Of a stretch of 64,000 nucleotides of DNA, positions 36,104 to 44,647 are shown in pieces. A program made the position numbers and the translations under genes. The DNA comes from Ktedonobacter sp. SOSP1-85. Its GTDB lineage: Bacteria > Chloroflexota > Ktedonobacteria > Ktedonobacterales > Ktedonobacteraceae. The stretch spans positions 868,001 to 932,000 of the forward strand of contig NZ_BNJI01000002.1 of the NCBI RefSeq assembly GCF_016587415.1, given 5' to 3'. Under the pieces are notes generated by a model that was not told the DNA's origin, made no database searches, and saw only the letters and a list, made by a program, of their open reading frames with translations. Each line of letters opens with the position of its first letter. Position 1 is the first letter of the stretch.

Positions 36104-36166
36104 GACTGTTTTGTATCTTCCTCTCTGCTCACCTTTCCATATATATAACAGGCGGGCGTTACAGAG

Positions 36167-36266
36167 TGTAGGGTCCATGCTAGCATGGACTTCCGAGCGC
36201 AGTGACTTTCTCACACCTGGATGTCGGCCTGTGGGTGCAAGAGTCCATGCCAGCATGGATCCTACA
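36167..36266. repeat. 100-bp composite element with palindromic terminal inverted repeats
   Basis: TGTAGGGTCCATGCTAGCAT... at 36167-36190 is inverted at 36243-36266 with two mismatches; each 24-base end is itself a palindrome around ATGC-GCAT. The 52-base centre is unique. It abuts the palindrome at 36267 and lies upstream of the sigma-Clp gene. Looks like a small non-autonomous repeat related to 13120-13149. Confidence 0.6.
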
Positions 36267-36314
36267 AATACACAAAGCCCCTGGCGAGATATCTCGCCAG
36301 GGGCTTTGTGTATT
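36267..36314 (-). terminator. Loopless perfect 48-bp palindrome downstream of lipoprotein gene
   Basis: 24-base arms meeting at GAGAT|ATCTC (arm AATACACAAAGCCCCTGGCG...). Ends 19 bases from the stop codon of the minus-strand lipoprotein gene; likely terminator. Confidence 0.75.
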
Positions 36315-36332
36315 ATTGCTGTAGACGGCTAT

Positions 36333-36878
36333 TTATAGGCCGGTGGGGATGCTGGGGGTGGCGGGTTGCCAGGGGCCGTTATCGGCAATGGGCGCATTGA
36401 AGTCGCCAGGCTTCTTGTCACCAACGTAGGTGTAGAGGGGATAGCCCTGGTAGAAGACGACCTGGCGCCCCATATAATCGGTACCCACGCTCAGTGTTCC
36501 GGGCAGCGGTGTGGTAGAGGTAGGGGTGCCTGTACCCTGATAAAGCAAGGGACTCCAGGTCTTGGCGCATTCCCCATCACAACTAAAGCCGCTTGCCCCT
36601 TGCCACTCATGGACATACAATGTTATGCCTTTGAGGGTTGTCAAAACAGTGAATGTGCTCCCCACCGCTTGATGGGATGGAACCTGGCCCACGGACACCA
36701 CGAGCGAAGAAGATTTGTGGTTTGCGTTGTTTGTGAGTGTCGATTGCGTGGTAGTTCCTTTGAGCGACGTAGCGAGCGAATCGGTGCTGGTTGTTGAAGT
36801 AGCAGGACCGCAGGCCGCCAGAATTCCGACCAGTAGTAGGGCGAGCCCCAGGCTAAAAACGAGGTTTTTCAAACGCAT
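36333..36878 (-). CDS. Lipoprotein with COG4315-type repeat domain
   Basis: A 181-residue exported lipoprotein: signal MRLKNLVFSLGLALLLVGIL with lipobox LAAC, a Ser/Thr-rich spacer to about 75, then a domain with TLKGITLYVHEW, SCDGECAKTWSPLL (two Cys) and MGRQVVFYQGYPLYTYVGDK, ending PGDFNAPIADNGPWQPATP. This is the pattern of the predicted lipoprotein family with Yx(F/W/Y)xxD-type repeats, of unknown function but often near redox or membrane stress genes. AGGAG ten bases upstream supports the start at 36878. Transcribed alone; a strong terminator follows. Confidence 0.85.
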   Translation of the reverse strand: MRLKNLVFSLGLALLLVGILAACGPATSTTSTDSLATSLKGTTTQSTLTNNANHKSSSLVVSVGQVPSHQAVGSTFTVLTTLKGITLYVHEWQGASGFSCDGECAKTWSPLLYQGTGTPTSTTPLPGTLSVGTDYMGRQVVFYQGYPLYTYVGDKKPGDFNAPIADNGPWQPATPSIPTGL

Positions 36879-37041
36879 AGTGTTTTTTCTCCTGTGTTCA
36901 TAAATGGTTTTTTGACATAGTTTTTCATTGGGCACATAGGCATTCCAAAACTTATGGATGGGCTGAAGCAGCCACGAGAGAAGCTTTATCCTCTCTACTG
37001 TGTTCACCGACTTGAACAAAAGATACCATACGAGCAGACTA

Positions 37042-37071
37042 CATCATATGGGTCATATGACCCATATGATG
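37042..37071. repeat. Loopless perfect 30-bp palindrome
   Basis: CATCATATGGGTCAT followed directly by its complement, in the divergent region between the lipoprotein and LacI genes. Not a terminator position; it may be a protein-binding site. AT-rich and self-complementary. Confidence 0.5.
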
Positions 37072-37141
37072 AGGAATGTGAGCTAGTTCACATTTTGCAT
37101 TAGTCTGCCCTCAACAGGGGCTGAAGTGCTAAATATCGGCC

Positions 37142-37171
37142 TTGACTTTTCTCTTCATTGCCGGGTATACT
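37142..37171 (+). promoter_or_regulatory. Promoter of the first LacI-type operon
   Basis: TTGACT at 37142-37147, 18-base spacer, TATACT at 37166-37171, directly ahead of the two operators. Confidence 0.6.
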
Positions 37172-37174
37172 TTC

Positions 37175-37199
37175 AAAAACGTTTTTCAAAAACGTTTTT
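37175..37199. promoter_or_regulatory. Tandem LacI-family operators
   Basis: Two copies of the palindrome AAAAACGTTTTT (37175-37186 and 37188-37199) separated by one C, centred on the expected transcription start. The central CG and A/T-rich halves are typical LacI/GalR operator features, so autoregulation by the gene that follows is likely. Confidence 0.65.
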
Positions 37200-37233
37200 G
37201 TATTCTTTCCCTGGTAAAATGGAGGTCGGCCTG

Positions 37234-38304
37234 ATGCGCCGCAAAACGGTAACCATACGCGATGTAGCCCAGCGTGCCCAGGTTTCGGTCAGTACTGTTT
37301 CTCAGGTCTTAAATGGGAATCATAGCTATGTCAGCGCAGATAAGCGTGAGCGTGTCTTACAGGCGGCTGAAGAGCTACAGTATCGTCCGAACGCGATTGC
37401 CAGGAGCATGGTGAAGCAGCGGACGGGGACCGTGGGAATGATCTTCACCTCGGTGGTTGATCACCTGTTTATACATACCATTAAGAGTGCGCAGGCCGTA
37501 TTGAGACCGGAGGGCTACACTATTTTCCTGGCCGATACTCCCGATATCAAGAGTGAGATCCAGGCGATTGCGGCTTTACAAGATCGCCAGGTCGATGGGT
37601 TTATTTTTGTCTCGATGACCTCCGTGGCGGATTCTGCCCATCTCCAGCGCCTCAAAGAAGAAGAGGTGCCCTTTGTTGTCATCAATCGTCCGCGCGTACA
37701 GGCCTATGATTTCAACCAAATTCAGTGGAACGATTGGGAGGCAGGCTACCTCGCGACCAGGCACTTGCTTAACCTGGGCCACACATCTATCACCACGATC
37801 AGTGGGCCTCTCCAGGGGGAGCCTCATTGGCAGAGCGCCTCTGATCGTCTTGAGGGTTGGCAGCAGGCCCTGGCGGAGCAGGGAATCACGGCCTCGCCTG
37901 ACTGGGTATTCGATGGTAACTATACCTGTCAGGGGGGATACGAAGCCACCATACAGCTTCTTAAGCAGGCTGGATCAAAGAGTAAGTTGCCAACCGCGCT
38001 CTTTGTTGCCAATGAGGAGATGTCCATCGGCGTCTTAAGGGCGCTTCATTATGCTGGTGTTCGTGTTCCACAGGATATCGCCCTGGTTAATGTTGGTGAT
38101 ACCTCCTTTACAGCCCATATGACCCCAGCATTGACGACACTTGCTCATCCAGTCGCTGAGGCGGGCCAAATTGCAGCCCAAATTCTCTTAAAGCAATTTG
38201 CCGTCAAAGAACTGCTGCCAGCACAAAAAGTGATGCTCAGCTTTGCTATGCGGATACGTGAGTCCTGTGGCTCTAACCCGGAACCTTCCGAACTATTTTT
38301 CTAA
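37234..38304 (+). CDS. LacI-family transcriptional regulator
   Basis: A 356-residue regulator: helix-turn-helix VTIRDVAQRAQVSVSTVSQVL (about 6-26), hinge helix region YRPNAIARSMVKQ, and a sugar-binding domain with GYTIFLADTPDIKSEIQ, DGFIFVSMTSV, ARHLLNLGH-like motif and DIALVNVGDTSF. It starts at the ATG at 37234, with GGAGG eight bases upstream. It heads an operon with a binding protein and two permeases and probably represses it, using the operators just upstream. The effector sugar is unknown; no catabolic enzyme is adjacent to hint at it. Confidence 0.92.
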   Translation: MRRKTVTIRDVAQRAQVSVSTVSQVLNGNHSYVSADKRERVLQAAEELQYRPNAIARSMVKQRTGTVGMIFTSVVDHLFIHTIKSAQAVLRPEGYTIFLADTPDIKSEIQAIAALQDRQVDGFIFVSMTSVADSAHLQRLKEEEVPFVVINRPRVQAYDFNQIQWNDWEAGYLATRHLLNLGHTSITTISGPLQGEPHWQSASDRLEGWQQALAEQGITASPDWVFDGNYTCQGGYEATIQLLKQAGSKSKLPTALFVANEEMSIGVLRALHYAGVRVPQDIALVNVGDTSFTAHMTPALTTLAHPVAEAGQIAAQILLKQFAVKELLPAQKVMLSFAMRIRESCGSNPEPSELFF

Positions 38305-38346
38305 GATTTGATGTTTTAAGAAACACAAGAAAGGAGCTTGCAAGGC

Positions 38347-38378
38347 AGAGAACTTATCAGGAAGAGAACTTATCAGGA
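38347..38378 (+). repeat. 16-bp tandem duplication
   Basis: AGAGAACTTATCAGGA occurs twice head to tail in the gap between the LacI gene and the sugar-binding protein gene. Could be a replication-slippage product; no role evident. Confidence 0.6.
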
Positions 38379-38438
38379 AGAGTAAAGAAGCTCTTCTAAG
38401 TGAGCAATGTGCAAGGAAAAAGCAAAGGAGACAACGTT

Positions 38439-39776
38439 GTGAAAACTTATTTGCGACGCACCCCCCTGTATTCATCGTTGATCGTCGTCTTGTTACTCAT
38501 GCTGACCGCGTGCGGCGGCACTTCTTCCGGAAATACCTCTGGCCAGACGCTCCATGTGCTGGTGGGCGCCAATACCACGTATCCCACCCAGCAGAAACAA
38601 TGGATGCAACAAATTGGGACGGAATTTCACAAGCTCACCGGGTCTACGATTGCCTGGGATACCTACAGTAGCTCAAGCGAGGAGCAGACCAAGCTGCAAA
38701 CCGCGGTTGTTAGCGGCAACGGTCCCGATATATTTAGCCTGGGGACAACCTTTGTCCCTACCGCGCAAGCTACCAACGGTTTTGTGACGCTGAGCGATGC
38801 TGATTGGCAGCAGGTCGGCGGGAAGAGCAAATTCTTCCCCCAGCAGCTAACCATGGCAGGCAAGACCCCCGACCAGACGATTGGAATTCCCTGGATCATG
38901 GCGCCCTTTGCGATGGTCTACAATAAGGACCTCTTCCAGAAGGCGGGTATTACCACTCCCCCTACTACCTGGACCGAGTTTATTCAGGATGCCCAGAAGA
39001 TAAACCAGCCCTCGGCGGGAGTGTATGGCACCGAGATCGACCCCTCGGACTCATTTGATACGTGGAAGGTTATCTGGACCCTCAGCAAACAGTTGGGTAA
39101 GGATTTCCTTTCGCCAGATCTCAAGACCGCTCAGTTAAATAGTCCTGAGGCCCAGACTGCTCTCCAGTTCTGGTTTGATTGGGCGACAAAATACAAGATC
39201 ACCGATCCAAATGCCATGTCCTGGAAATCGGGAGACGCCACGCGGGCCTTTGGTAGTGGCAAAGTGGGCATGCAGCTCATGGTCTCCACATCGATCATTC
39301 CGACCCTCAATAAGTCTGGCCTGGCTGGTCACTATGCTTTTGCTCCCATGCCCACCATCCCGTATGGTATGCAGCAACGGCCCGCCAGCGGTATTGCCGC
39401 GACCTCGATTGTTTCGGGCCAGATGCTGGCTATCGCCAAGTACTCGAATCAAAAAGACCTGGCCTTGAAACTTATCAACCTGCTCACCGATAACCAGCAC
39501 CAGCTAGACTGGCATAAGACGTTTGGTGACCTCCCGGCTAATGCCGCAGCCGCCAATCAGTTAGCCAGCCAGGACGCTCTAACGGCCGCGTTTATCCAGG
39601 CCGAGGCTGGAGCTACGCCGACACCTTTCTCTGGTTCCTGGGCCTCTATCCAGGTTTCCATGGCTGGCGTCTGTTCCAAAGTAGCCAACCTGGTCGCTAC
39701 GAATCAATATTCGCCTTCTTCGATCAAGCCCTTGCTCGACCAGGCGAATCAGCAGATTCAAGGCTCACTGCACTAG
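38439..39776 (+). CDS. Sugar ABC transporter substrate-binding lipoprotein
   Basis: A 445-residue family 1 solute-binding protein. The signal peptide ends in the lipobox LLMLTACGG, a Ser/Gly linker follows, and the mature part shows FHKLTGSTIAWDTY, SGNGPDIFSLGTTFVPTAQA, GIPWIMAPFAMVYNKDLF and PTTWTEFIQDAQKI, all typical of maltose/oligosaccharide-binding proteins. A GTG start at 38439 is chosen since AAAGGAG lies eight bases upstream. Second gene of the LacI operon; delivers sugar to the two following permeases. The ATPase subunit is missing and must come from elsewhere, as is common for this class (MsmK-like). Confidence 0.92.
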   Translation: MKTYLRRTPLYSSLIVVLLLMLTACGGTSSGNTSGQTLHVLVGANTTYPTQQKQWMQQIGTEFHKLTGSTIAWDTYSSSSEEQTKLQTAVVSGNGPDIFSLGTTFVPTAQATNGFVTLSDADWQQVGGKSKFFPQQLTMAGKTPDQTIGIPWIMAPFAMVYNKDLFQKAGITTPPTTWTEFIQDAQKINQPSAGVYGTEIDPSDSFDTWKVIWTLSKQLGKDFLSPDLKTAQLNSPEAQTALQFWFDWATKYKITDPNAMSWKSGDATRAFGSGKVGMQLMVSTSIIPTLNKSGLAGHYAFAPMPTIPYGMQQRPASGIAATSIVSGQMLAIAKYSNQKDLALKLINLLTDNQHQLDWHKTFGDLPANAAAANQLASQDALTAAFIQAEAGATPTPFSGSWASIQVSMAGVCSKVANLVATNQYSPSSIKPLLDQANQQIQGSLH

Positions 39777-39848
39777 AGAAATTTCTTCTTCCATGCGGGA
39801 TTCATCTGTATTGTGCAGGCGAATCCCGCGACCGAAAAGGTGGTAGCC

Positions 39849-40829
39849 ATGTCTATTAGTTCTACACCAGAAAAGATGCCACCCCCAATTCGCACGACCG
39901 GCGCGTTAAATAAGCGTTTGCTTCGCAAGGGCATTGGCAGCCATCGCCCTTTGTGGCTGCTCTGGCCGGGGCTCGTGCTGCTGCTGGTTATCGTTGGCAT
40001 TCCTTTTCTGATCGCTTTCTATATCAGCTTTCTCAACCTCGATCAATATAGCCTGCGTAGCTGGCTAGGGGCTCCATGGGTCGGCTTGAGCAACTATCTT
40101 GCCGCCTTTACTAATGGGAACGTGGTTGGGGCATCCCTGCTTGTCTCGCTAGGCGTCAGCCTGGGTTTCTCGCTGCTTACTACGCTGTTCATTGTGCCTA
40201 TTGGCATCCTGGCGGCGCTGACGGTGAACACGCCGTATCGCGGGCGAGCCTTTGTGCGCATTCTCTATCTAATCCCTTATGTCATCCCTACCTTTGTCAC
40301 GGCGCTGATCTGGCGTATGATGTTCTTAAATGGGACGGGCCTGGTTGATCGTTTTCTGGCGGCGATACATGTTGCTAACGTCAATACCTACTGGCTGCTC
40401 GGCGCGAATAGCTTCTGGGCGATGGTGATCGCTGATACCTGGGCCTCGTGGCCGTTTATTTATATGCTGACCCTGGCTGGATTACAATCCCTCCCCTCCG
40501 AGGTCTACGACTCAGCCGCAGTGGATGGAGCAAATTTCCGGCAGAAGATGCTATACATTGTTCTACCCCACTTGCGCCATACGCTGGCGCTGGCCGTGTT
40601 GCTCTCCACGCTCAACCACTTCAATAACTTTACCCTGCCCTTCGTCATGTTTGGGACGCCTCCTCCCATCCAGGCCGATGTGCTCCCCCTCAACATCTAT
40701 GTCTCTTCGTTCCAGCTCTTTAATTTCGGCGGTGGCGCCGCCATGTCGGTGGTTACGCTGATCCTTGTATTAATCCCCGGATTCCTCTATATCCGCTCGT
40801 TGCGCTTGAGTGAGGTGAAGGCATCATGA
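39849..40829 (+). CDS. Sugar ABC transporter permease (MalF-like)
   Basis: A 326-residue membrane subunit with six helices. It starts with a polar 40-residue leader and helix LWLLWPGLVLLLVIVGIPFLIAF, and contains the ATPase-contact loop SLPSEVYDSAAVDGANFRQKMLYIVLPHL (EAA loop, variant YDSAAVDGA). It starts at 39849 with AAAGG upstream and its 3' end overlaps the next gene by four bases, so the two permeases are translationally coupled and form the heterodimeric channel. Confidence 0.92.
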   Translation: MSISSTPEKMPPPIRTTGALNKRLLRKGIGSHRPLWLLWPGLVLLLVIVGIPFLIAFYISFLNLDQYSLRSWLGAPWVGLSNYLAAFTNGNVVGASLLVSLGVSLGFSLLTTLFIVPIGILAALTVNTPYRGRAFVRILYLIPYVIPTFVTALIWRMMFLNGTGLVDRFLAAIHVANVNTYWLLGANSFWAMVIADTWASWPFIYMLTLAGLQSLPSEVYDSAAVDGANFRQKMLYIVLPHLRHTLALAVLLSTLNHFNNFTLPFVMFGTPPPIQADVLPLNIYVSSFQLFNFGGGAAMSVVTLILVLIPGFLYIRSLRLSEVKAS

Positions 40830-41698
40830 GGCACCGCAACAATTACAATGCGCAGGAAGTTTTACCGCCATGGGTGCGCTGGCTACTGATCGTGGTGCTG
40901 GCGATTTTTGTCCTCGTCCCCGTTGGATATATGCTCCTGCTCTCTGTGACGCCGGATATCGAGGTGAATGGTGCGCATTTCTTGCCATCCCACTGGGCCT
41001 TTGAAAACTATGCGCAGATGTGGTCCACAATCAATCTTGCTCAGGGCCTGTTCAATAGCGTGCTTATCTCGCTGGTCGCGAGTACGATTGCGGTGATTCT
41101 GGCCGTTGGGGCTGCGTATGTGATTACGCGCTTTCACTTTCGTGGTCGCGTCGCCTACCTGTATTCCCTTATTGGTTTGCAGGCCATTCCAAGCATCATG
41201 CTCCTGCTGCCCCTCTTTGTGCTTTTCGTCTCTCTGCAAAGCTTCTTGCAAGTGAAACTGGTTGGGAGCTATACCGGGGTAATTATTACCTACCTGACCT
41301 TCTCGCTGCCTTTCGCGACCTGGCTGTTAGTGACGTATCTCGCCAATATTCCCCTTGATGTCGAGGAGGCGGCTATGATCGATGGCGCGACGCGGCTGCA
41401 AACCCTCTGGCGCATCATTGTACCCCTGGCGCTGCCCGGCCTGGTAGTGGCCCTGGTCTTTTCCTTCTTGACGGGTTGGAACGACGTGCTCTTTGCCAGC
41501 GTACTGACCTCGCCAGAGACGCAGACGGTTGGCGTACAATTGCAGGCCTTTAGTGCCGCTCAGGAAGGCGGGGCGCTGCCACTCTATGGTCAGCTAATGA
41601 GCGCCGCTCTCATGAGCGGGCTACCCGTGGTCATTTTGTACCTGATCTTTCAGAAATACCTGATCGGCGGCCTGACCGCTGGCAGCGTAAAAGGATGA
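40826..41698 (+). CDS. Sugar ABC transporter permease (MalG-like)
   Basis: A 290-residue, six-helix partner permease. The N-terminal helix is WLLIVVLAIFVLVPVGYMLL and the EAA loop is DVEEAAMIDGATRLQTLWRIIVPLALPG. The ATGA overlap with the upstream permease indicates coupling. Last gene of the LacI-SBP-permease-permease unit; no terminator hairpin of the usual strength follows, only a half-copy of the GCGTACGC repeat at 41707. Confidence 0.92.
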   Translation: MRHRNNYNAQEVLPPWVRWLLIVVLAIFVLVPVGYMLLLSVTPDIEVNGAHFLPSHWAFENYAQMWSTINLAQGLFNSVLISLVASTIAVILAVGAAYVITRFHFRGRVAYLYSLIGLQAIPSIMLLLPLFVLFVSLQSFLQVKLVGSYTGVIITYLTFSLPFATWLLVTYLANIPLDVEEAAMIDGATRLQTLWRIIVPLALPGLVVALVFSFLTGWNDVLFASVLTSPETQTVGVQLQAFSAAQEGGALPLYGQLMSAALMSGLPVVILYLIFQKYLIGGLTAGSVKG

Positions 41699-41706
41699 TT
41701 CAAAGA

Positions 41707-41725
41707 GTGCGTACGTAAGTAGCAC
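41707..41725. repeat. Solo half of the GCGTACGC repeat family
   Basis: GTGCGTACGTAAGTAGCAC matches the arm core GCGTACGCAAGTAGCG of the palindromes at 23164 and 59552, without a long inverted partner. Confidence 0.45.
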
Positions 41726-41728
41726 ATC

Positions 41729-41757
41729 TTGACAGTTCCTTTTATTTTATATAATAT
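41729..41757 (+). promoter_or_regulatory. Promoter of histidine phosphatase gene
   Basis: TTGACA at 41729-41734 and TAATAT at 41752-41757 with 17-base spacing, within an AT-rich stretch. Confidence 0.5.
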
Positions 41758-41781
41758 ATCGGAAGTGGATATATCCGATAT
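41756..41781. promoter_or_regulatory. Inverted repeat at the start site of the phosphatase promoter
   Basis: ATATCGGA - ten bases - TCCGATAT overlaps the -10 region and the likely start site, so it could be an operator or a 5' hairpin. Confidence 0.4.
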
Positions 41782-41827
41782 TGATATAAATATATTGCAA
41801 ATCAGAGGCGGAAGGAACTGTAAAGTG

Positions 41828-42436
41828 ATGAATCTCTATTTGATACGCCATGGCGATTATCTTGAGGATCTGGAGGATGGTAAATACCAGGATCTAGGTC
41901 TCTCGCCTGAGGGTGTTAGGCAGGTGGAGGCTCTGCGCGAGCGCCTGTCCAGGACGGATGAGATCAAGGCCGATGTGCTCTTGAGTAGCTCTATGCGACG
42001 CGCCAGAGAATCGGCAGCAATCCTGGCACCTGTGTGGGACCAGCCAGTGCTCTTTGAGAAAGACTTTGAAGAGTGGGTCTGCGATGATGGCACCTTGACT
42101 CCCGAGGAGTTTTCTCGGCGCTGGCAGCAGGTATCTGAAGCACAAAAGCCTTTCTATCGCTTCATGCCTGGCTATGAAACGGCTCTGGAGTTTTCCGGAC
42201 GTGTTCAAGCGGCTTTTAATCGCATTCTGCAAGAGCATCAGGGGAAAACGCTTGTGCTGGTCACCCACGGGGGCGTTATCGGCACGGCATTTAGTTATTT
42301 CTTTGGTCTGAGTGCCGCACTGCCCTCGCGGGTTGGTCTGGGTACGAAAAACGCTTCTATTACCCACTGGTATCAACCCGCGAGCGCACCCAAGTGGATT
42401 CTTGAGCGCTACAATGACTACCACCATTTAAGATAG
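41828..42436 (+). CDS. Histidine phosphatase superfamily protein
   Basis: A 202-residue phosphoglycerate-mutase-like phosphatase. The catalytic motif is at the very N-terminus, MNLYLIRHGDYLED (RHG, phospho-accepting His), with RMRRARESAAIL-type second Arg (SSSMRRARESA) and the C-terminal LVTHGGVIGTAF with the second catalytic His. All four core residues are visible. Substrate unknown; small sugar phosphates or nucleotides are typical. Own promoter upstream; convergent with the dipeptidase. Confidence 0.9.
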   Translation: MNLYLIRHGDYLEDLEDGKYQDLGLSPEGVRQVEALRERLSRTDEIKADVLLSSSMRRARESAAILAPVWDQPVLFEKDFEEWVCDDGTLTPEEFSRRWQQVSEAQKPFYRFMPGYETALEFSGRVQAAFNRILQEHQGKTLVLVTHGGVIGTAFSYFFGLSAALPSRVGLGTKNASITHWYQPASAPKWILERYNDYHHLR

Positions 42437-42455
42437 AACGCTACTGGCATAGTGC

Positions 42456-43523
42456 CTATGACCAGGTCAGGCGTAGGACGCGAAGCCAGTTCTCATGGGT
42501 TAGTTTGCGCAGGGCGGCTTCATCATAGCCATGTTCGCGTAAGGCGCTGACGAGTTTAGGGAGTCCACGTACATCTCCAATTTCTCGCGAAACCGTGGTG
42601 CCATCAAAGTCTGAGCCGAAGCCGACGCGGTCGATGCCAAGATGCTCGACGAGATAATCGATATGGCGCACCATGACCGTCAGCGGCAGGTTGGGATCGG
42701 AATTGGTGTCTGTTCGCATGTCGGAAACACCAAAATTGAGGCCGACGATGCCGTCTGATGCCTTGACGGCGTCTAGCTGGCGATCAGTGAGGTTGCGCGT
42801 GGAGGGACAGAGGGCATGAACAGCAGTGTGCGTCACGACCAGCGGGGCGTCAGAGATCTGCGCCACATCCCAGAAGCCCTGCTCGTTGAGATGTGCGAGG
42901 TCCACCAGGATACCCAGGCGATTGCAGGCGTGTACAAGCTCACGTCCAGCCGCTGTCAGTCCTGGACCCGTATCAGGCGAACGAGGAAAACCAAAGGGGA
43001 CGCCATGCGCGAAGTCATTGGGGCGGCTCCAGACGAGGCCAAGTGAGCGCAGACCCTTCTGGTAGAAGCTCTCTAAATTATCGAGATCAGGCGCGATGGC
43101 CTCAGCCCCCTCAAAGTGTAGAATAATGGCCAGGATGCCTTTCTGCATGCAGTCCTGTAGCTCATCAACCGTGCGCACAACTTTAATCTGTCCCGCAGAC
43201 TCCGCCTCCAGGTGGTAGAGGAGTTCTATGACCTCGCCAGTCATTCGTTGAGCGTAGGCATGCTCAATCGCCGGGAAGGGACGCACCTCATATCCTGTTT
43301 CCGTCACGATCATGCGCTCTTTCATCGTCTGCGTCTTCCCTGGTGCGGGACAAAAGATGGCGAAGAAGCCGCCCGCAAAGTTTCCTTGCCGCGCTCGTGG
43401 CAGATCGATATGCCCCAACTCACTCTGCTCAAAAAAACTCCGCCCACTTCCCCGTTCCGGCGAGTAGAGATGCAGCAAGGTATCATTGTGCCCGTCTAAG
43501 ATAGGTAGAGTGTTTGTCGTCAT
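42456..43523 (-). CDS. Membrane-dipeptidase-like peptidase (M19)
   Basis: A 355-residue zinc dipeptidase of the M19 family, cytosolic here since no signal peptide is visible. Metal-ligand motifs: DGHNDTLLHLY (first His and Asp), ILHFEGAEA (bridging Glu), THTAVHALCPSTRN (His) and VGFGSDFDGT near the C-terminus. Those match the amidohydrolase-fold site fully. Family members cleave dipeptides, including D-amino acid forms. A weak AAGAGA site precedes the ATG. Stands alone between two convergent/divergent neighbours. Confidence 0.92.
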   Translation of the reverse strand: MTTNTLPILDGHNDTLLHLYSPERGSGRSFFEQSELGHIDLPRARQGNFAGGFFAIFCPAPGKTQTMKERMIVTETGYEVRPFPAIEHAYAQRMTGEVIELLYHLEAESAGQIKVVRTVDELQDCMQKGILAIILHFEGAEAIAPDLDNLESFYQKGLRSLGLVWSRPNDFAHGVPFGFPRSPDTGPGLTAAGRELVHACNRLGILVDLAHLNEQGFWDVAQISDAPLVVTHTAVHALCPSTRNLTDRQLDAVKASDGIVGLNFGVSDMRTDTNSDPNLPLTVMVRHIDYLVEHLGIDRVGFGSDFDGTTVSREIGDVRGLPKLVSALREHGYDEAALRKLTHENWLRVLRLTWS

Positions 43524-43689
43524 GTAAAATATCTCTTTTCATGAATATGTTCTTTGAATTATATGCATGGCGGGCGGTAATAGACAAGCGTTGGCGAAAA
43601 GGAGGATGTGCTGGCATGTCCTCGCGGATCATTTTGTGTTATAGCGATTTCTGTGCCATAAAGTGGCAACTTATGTGTCATAAGCTTAC

Positions 43690-43705
43690 TCAGCATGGAC
43701 TCTAC
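43690..43705. repeat. Solo half of the TGTAGAGTC repeat family
   Basis: TCAGCATGGACTCTACAA matches the right half of the 13120-13149 and 36243-36266 repeats (CAGCATGGA-CCTACA). No partner is nearby. Confidence 0.4.
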
Positions 43706-43807
43706 AACTAATGAGGAACAATCTTCTCCGCTTTATCTGGTAAAGTAATAGTGGTTATGCTCTGGTTGACACTTTATAAGCAGTTGGTAAATAAGGAGAT
43801 TGTATTT

Positions 43808-44470
43808 ATGACAGGGATGGTTACTTTCAAGGTGGATGATCGCCAAGTGCCGGGTTATTTGGCGGTGCCCAAGCAGGGGGCTGGCCCAGGTGTGCTTGTG
43901 TTGCATGCCTGGTGGGGACTCAATGATATCTTTAAGGGAGTCTGTGAGCGTTTGGCACAGGCTGGCTTTGTGGCCTTCGCACCTGATCTCTATCAAGATG
44001 GCCGTGTGGCAAAGACTATTGCTGAAGCTGAGCAACTGCGCGACTCACTGGATGAGGGCAAGACATATCAGAATATTATGGGAGCCATTAGCTATCTCCA
44101 GGCGCAAGAGAAGACGCGTGGGGAGAACATTGGTGCCATCGGCTTCTCCCTGGGTAGTGCCTGGGGGCTCTTGTTGGAAGACCCGGCCACGGCGATCGTG
44201 ACCTTTTATGGGCTTTCAGATGCGGAGAAGGTTACGGCTAACGCGGCCTTTCTCGGTCACTTTGCTGAACACGATGAGTATGAGTCCGCCGAATATATGC
44301 AGTTCTTCGAAGAGAGCCTGCGGGCGAGAGGTAAGGAGGTGAAGTTCCACCTCTACCCAGGAACGCGTCACTGGTTCTTTGAGGAGGATCGCCCCGAGTA
44401 TGACGCGCAGGCGGCCCAGTTGGCCTGGGAGCGTACCATTAGCTTTTTAAATCAGCATTTGCAGGGATAG
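43808..44470 (+). CDS. Dienelactone hydrolase family protein
   Basis: A 220-residue alpha/beta hydrolase. It opens with FKVDDRQVPGYLAVPK and GPGVLVLHAWWGLNDIFKGV (oxyanion region), has the nucleophile elbow GFSLGSAW with Ser instead of the usual Cys, an acid in GHFAEHDEYE and a His in YPGTRHWFFE. The Ser variant suggests a general esterase rather than a true dienelactone hydrolase. AAGGAG nine bases before the ATG at 43808 fixes the start. A weak hairpin follows. Confidence 0.88.
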   Translation: MTGMVTFKVDDRQVPGYLAVPKQGAGPGVLVLHAWWGLNDIFKGVCERLAQAGFVAFAPDLYQDGRVAKTIAEAEQLRDSLDEGKTYQNIMGAISYLQAQEKTRGENIGAIGFSLGSAWGLLLEDPATAIVTFYGLSDAEKVTANAAFLGHFAEHDEYESAEYMQFFEESLRARGKEVKFHLYPGTRHWFFEEDRPEYDAQAAQLAWERTISFLNQHLQG

Positions 44471-44480
44471 GGTTAGTGGG

Positions 44481-44515
44481 GAAGCGTGTGCTTTGACTAT
44501 ACAGTAGCACACTTC
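44481..44515 (+). terminator. Weak hairpin after dienelactone hydrolase
   Basis: GAAG(C)GTGTGCT pairs with AGCACACTTC, one bulged base, 13-base loop, no T-run. Possible terminator or processing site. Confidence 0.35.
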
Positions 44516-44647
44516 GCGTCCTTTGTCAGTAATGCCGCTTACAGTTTATGTTGATGGCGCTCGGGTATACTCAACCAGAGGGTAGGCGAGCGCCTGCCAG
44601 TGCGCAAAGATTATTGCATGTACCAGGTAAGAAGGAGTACTGACAGT

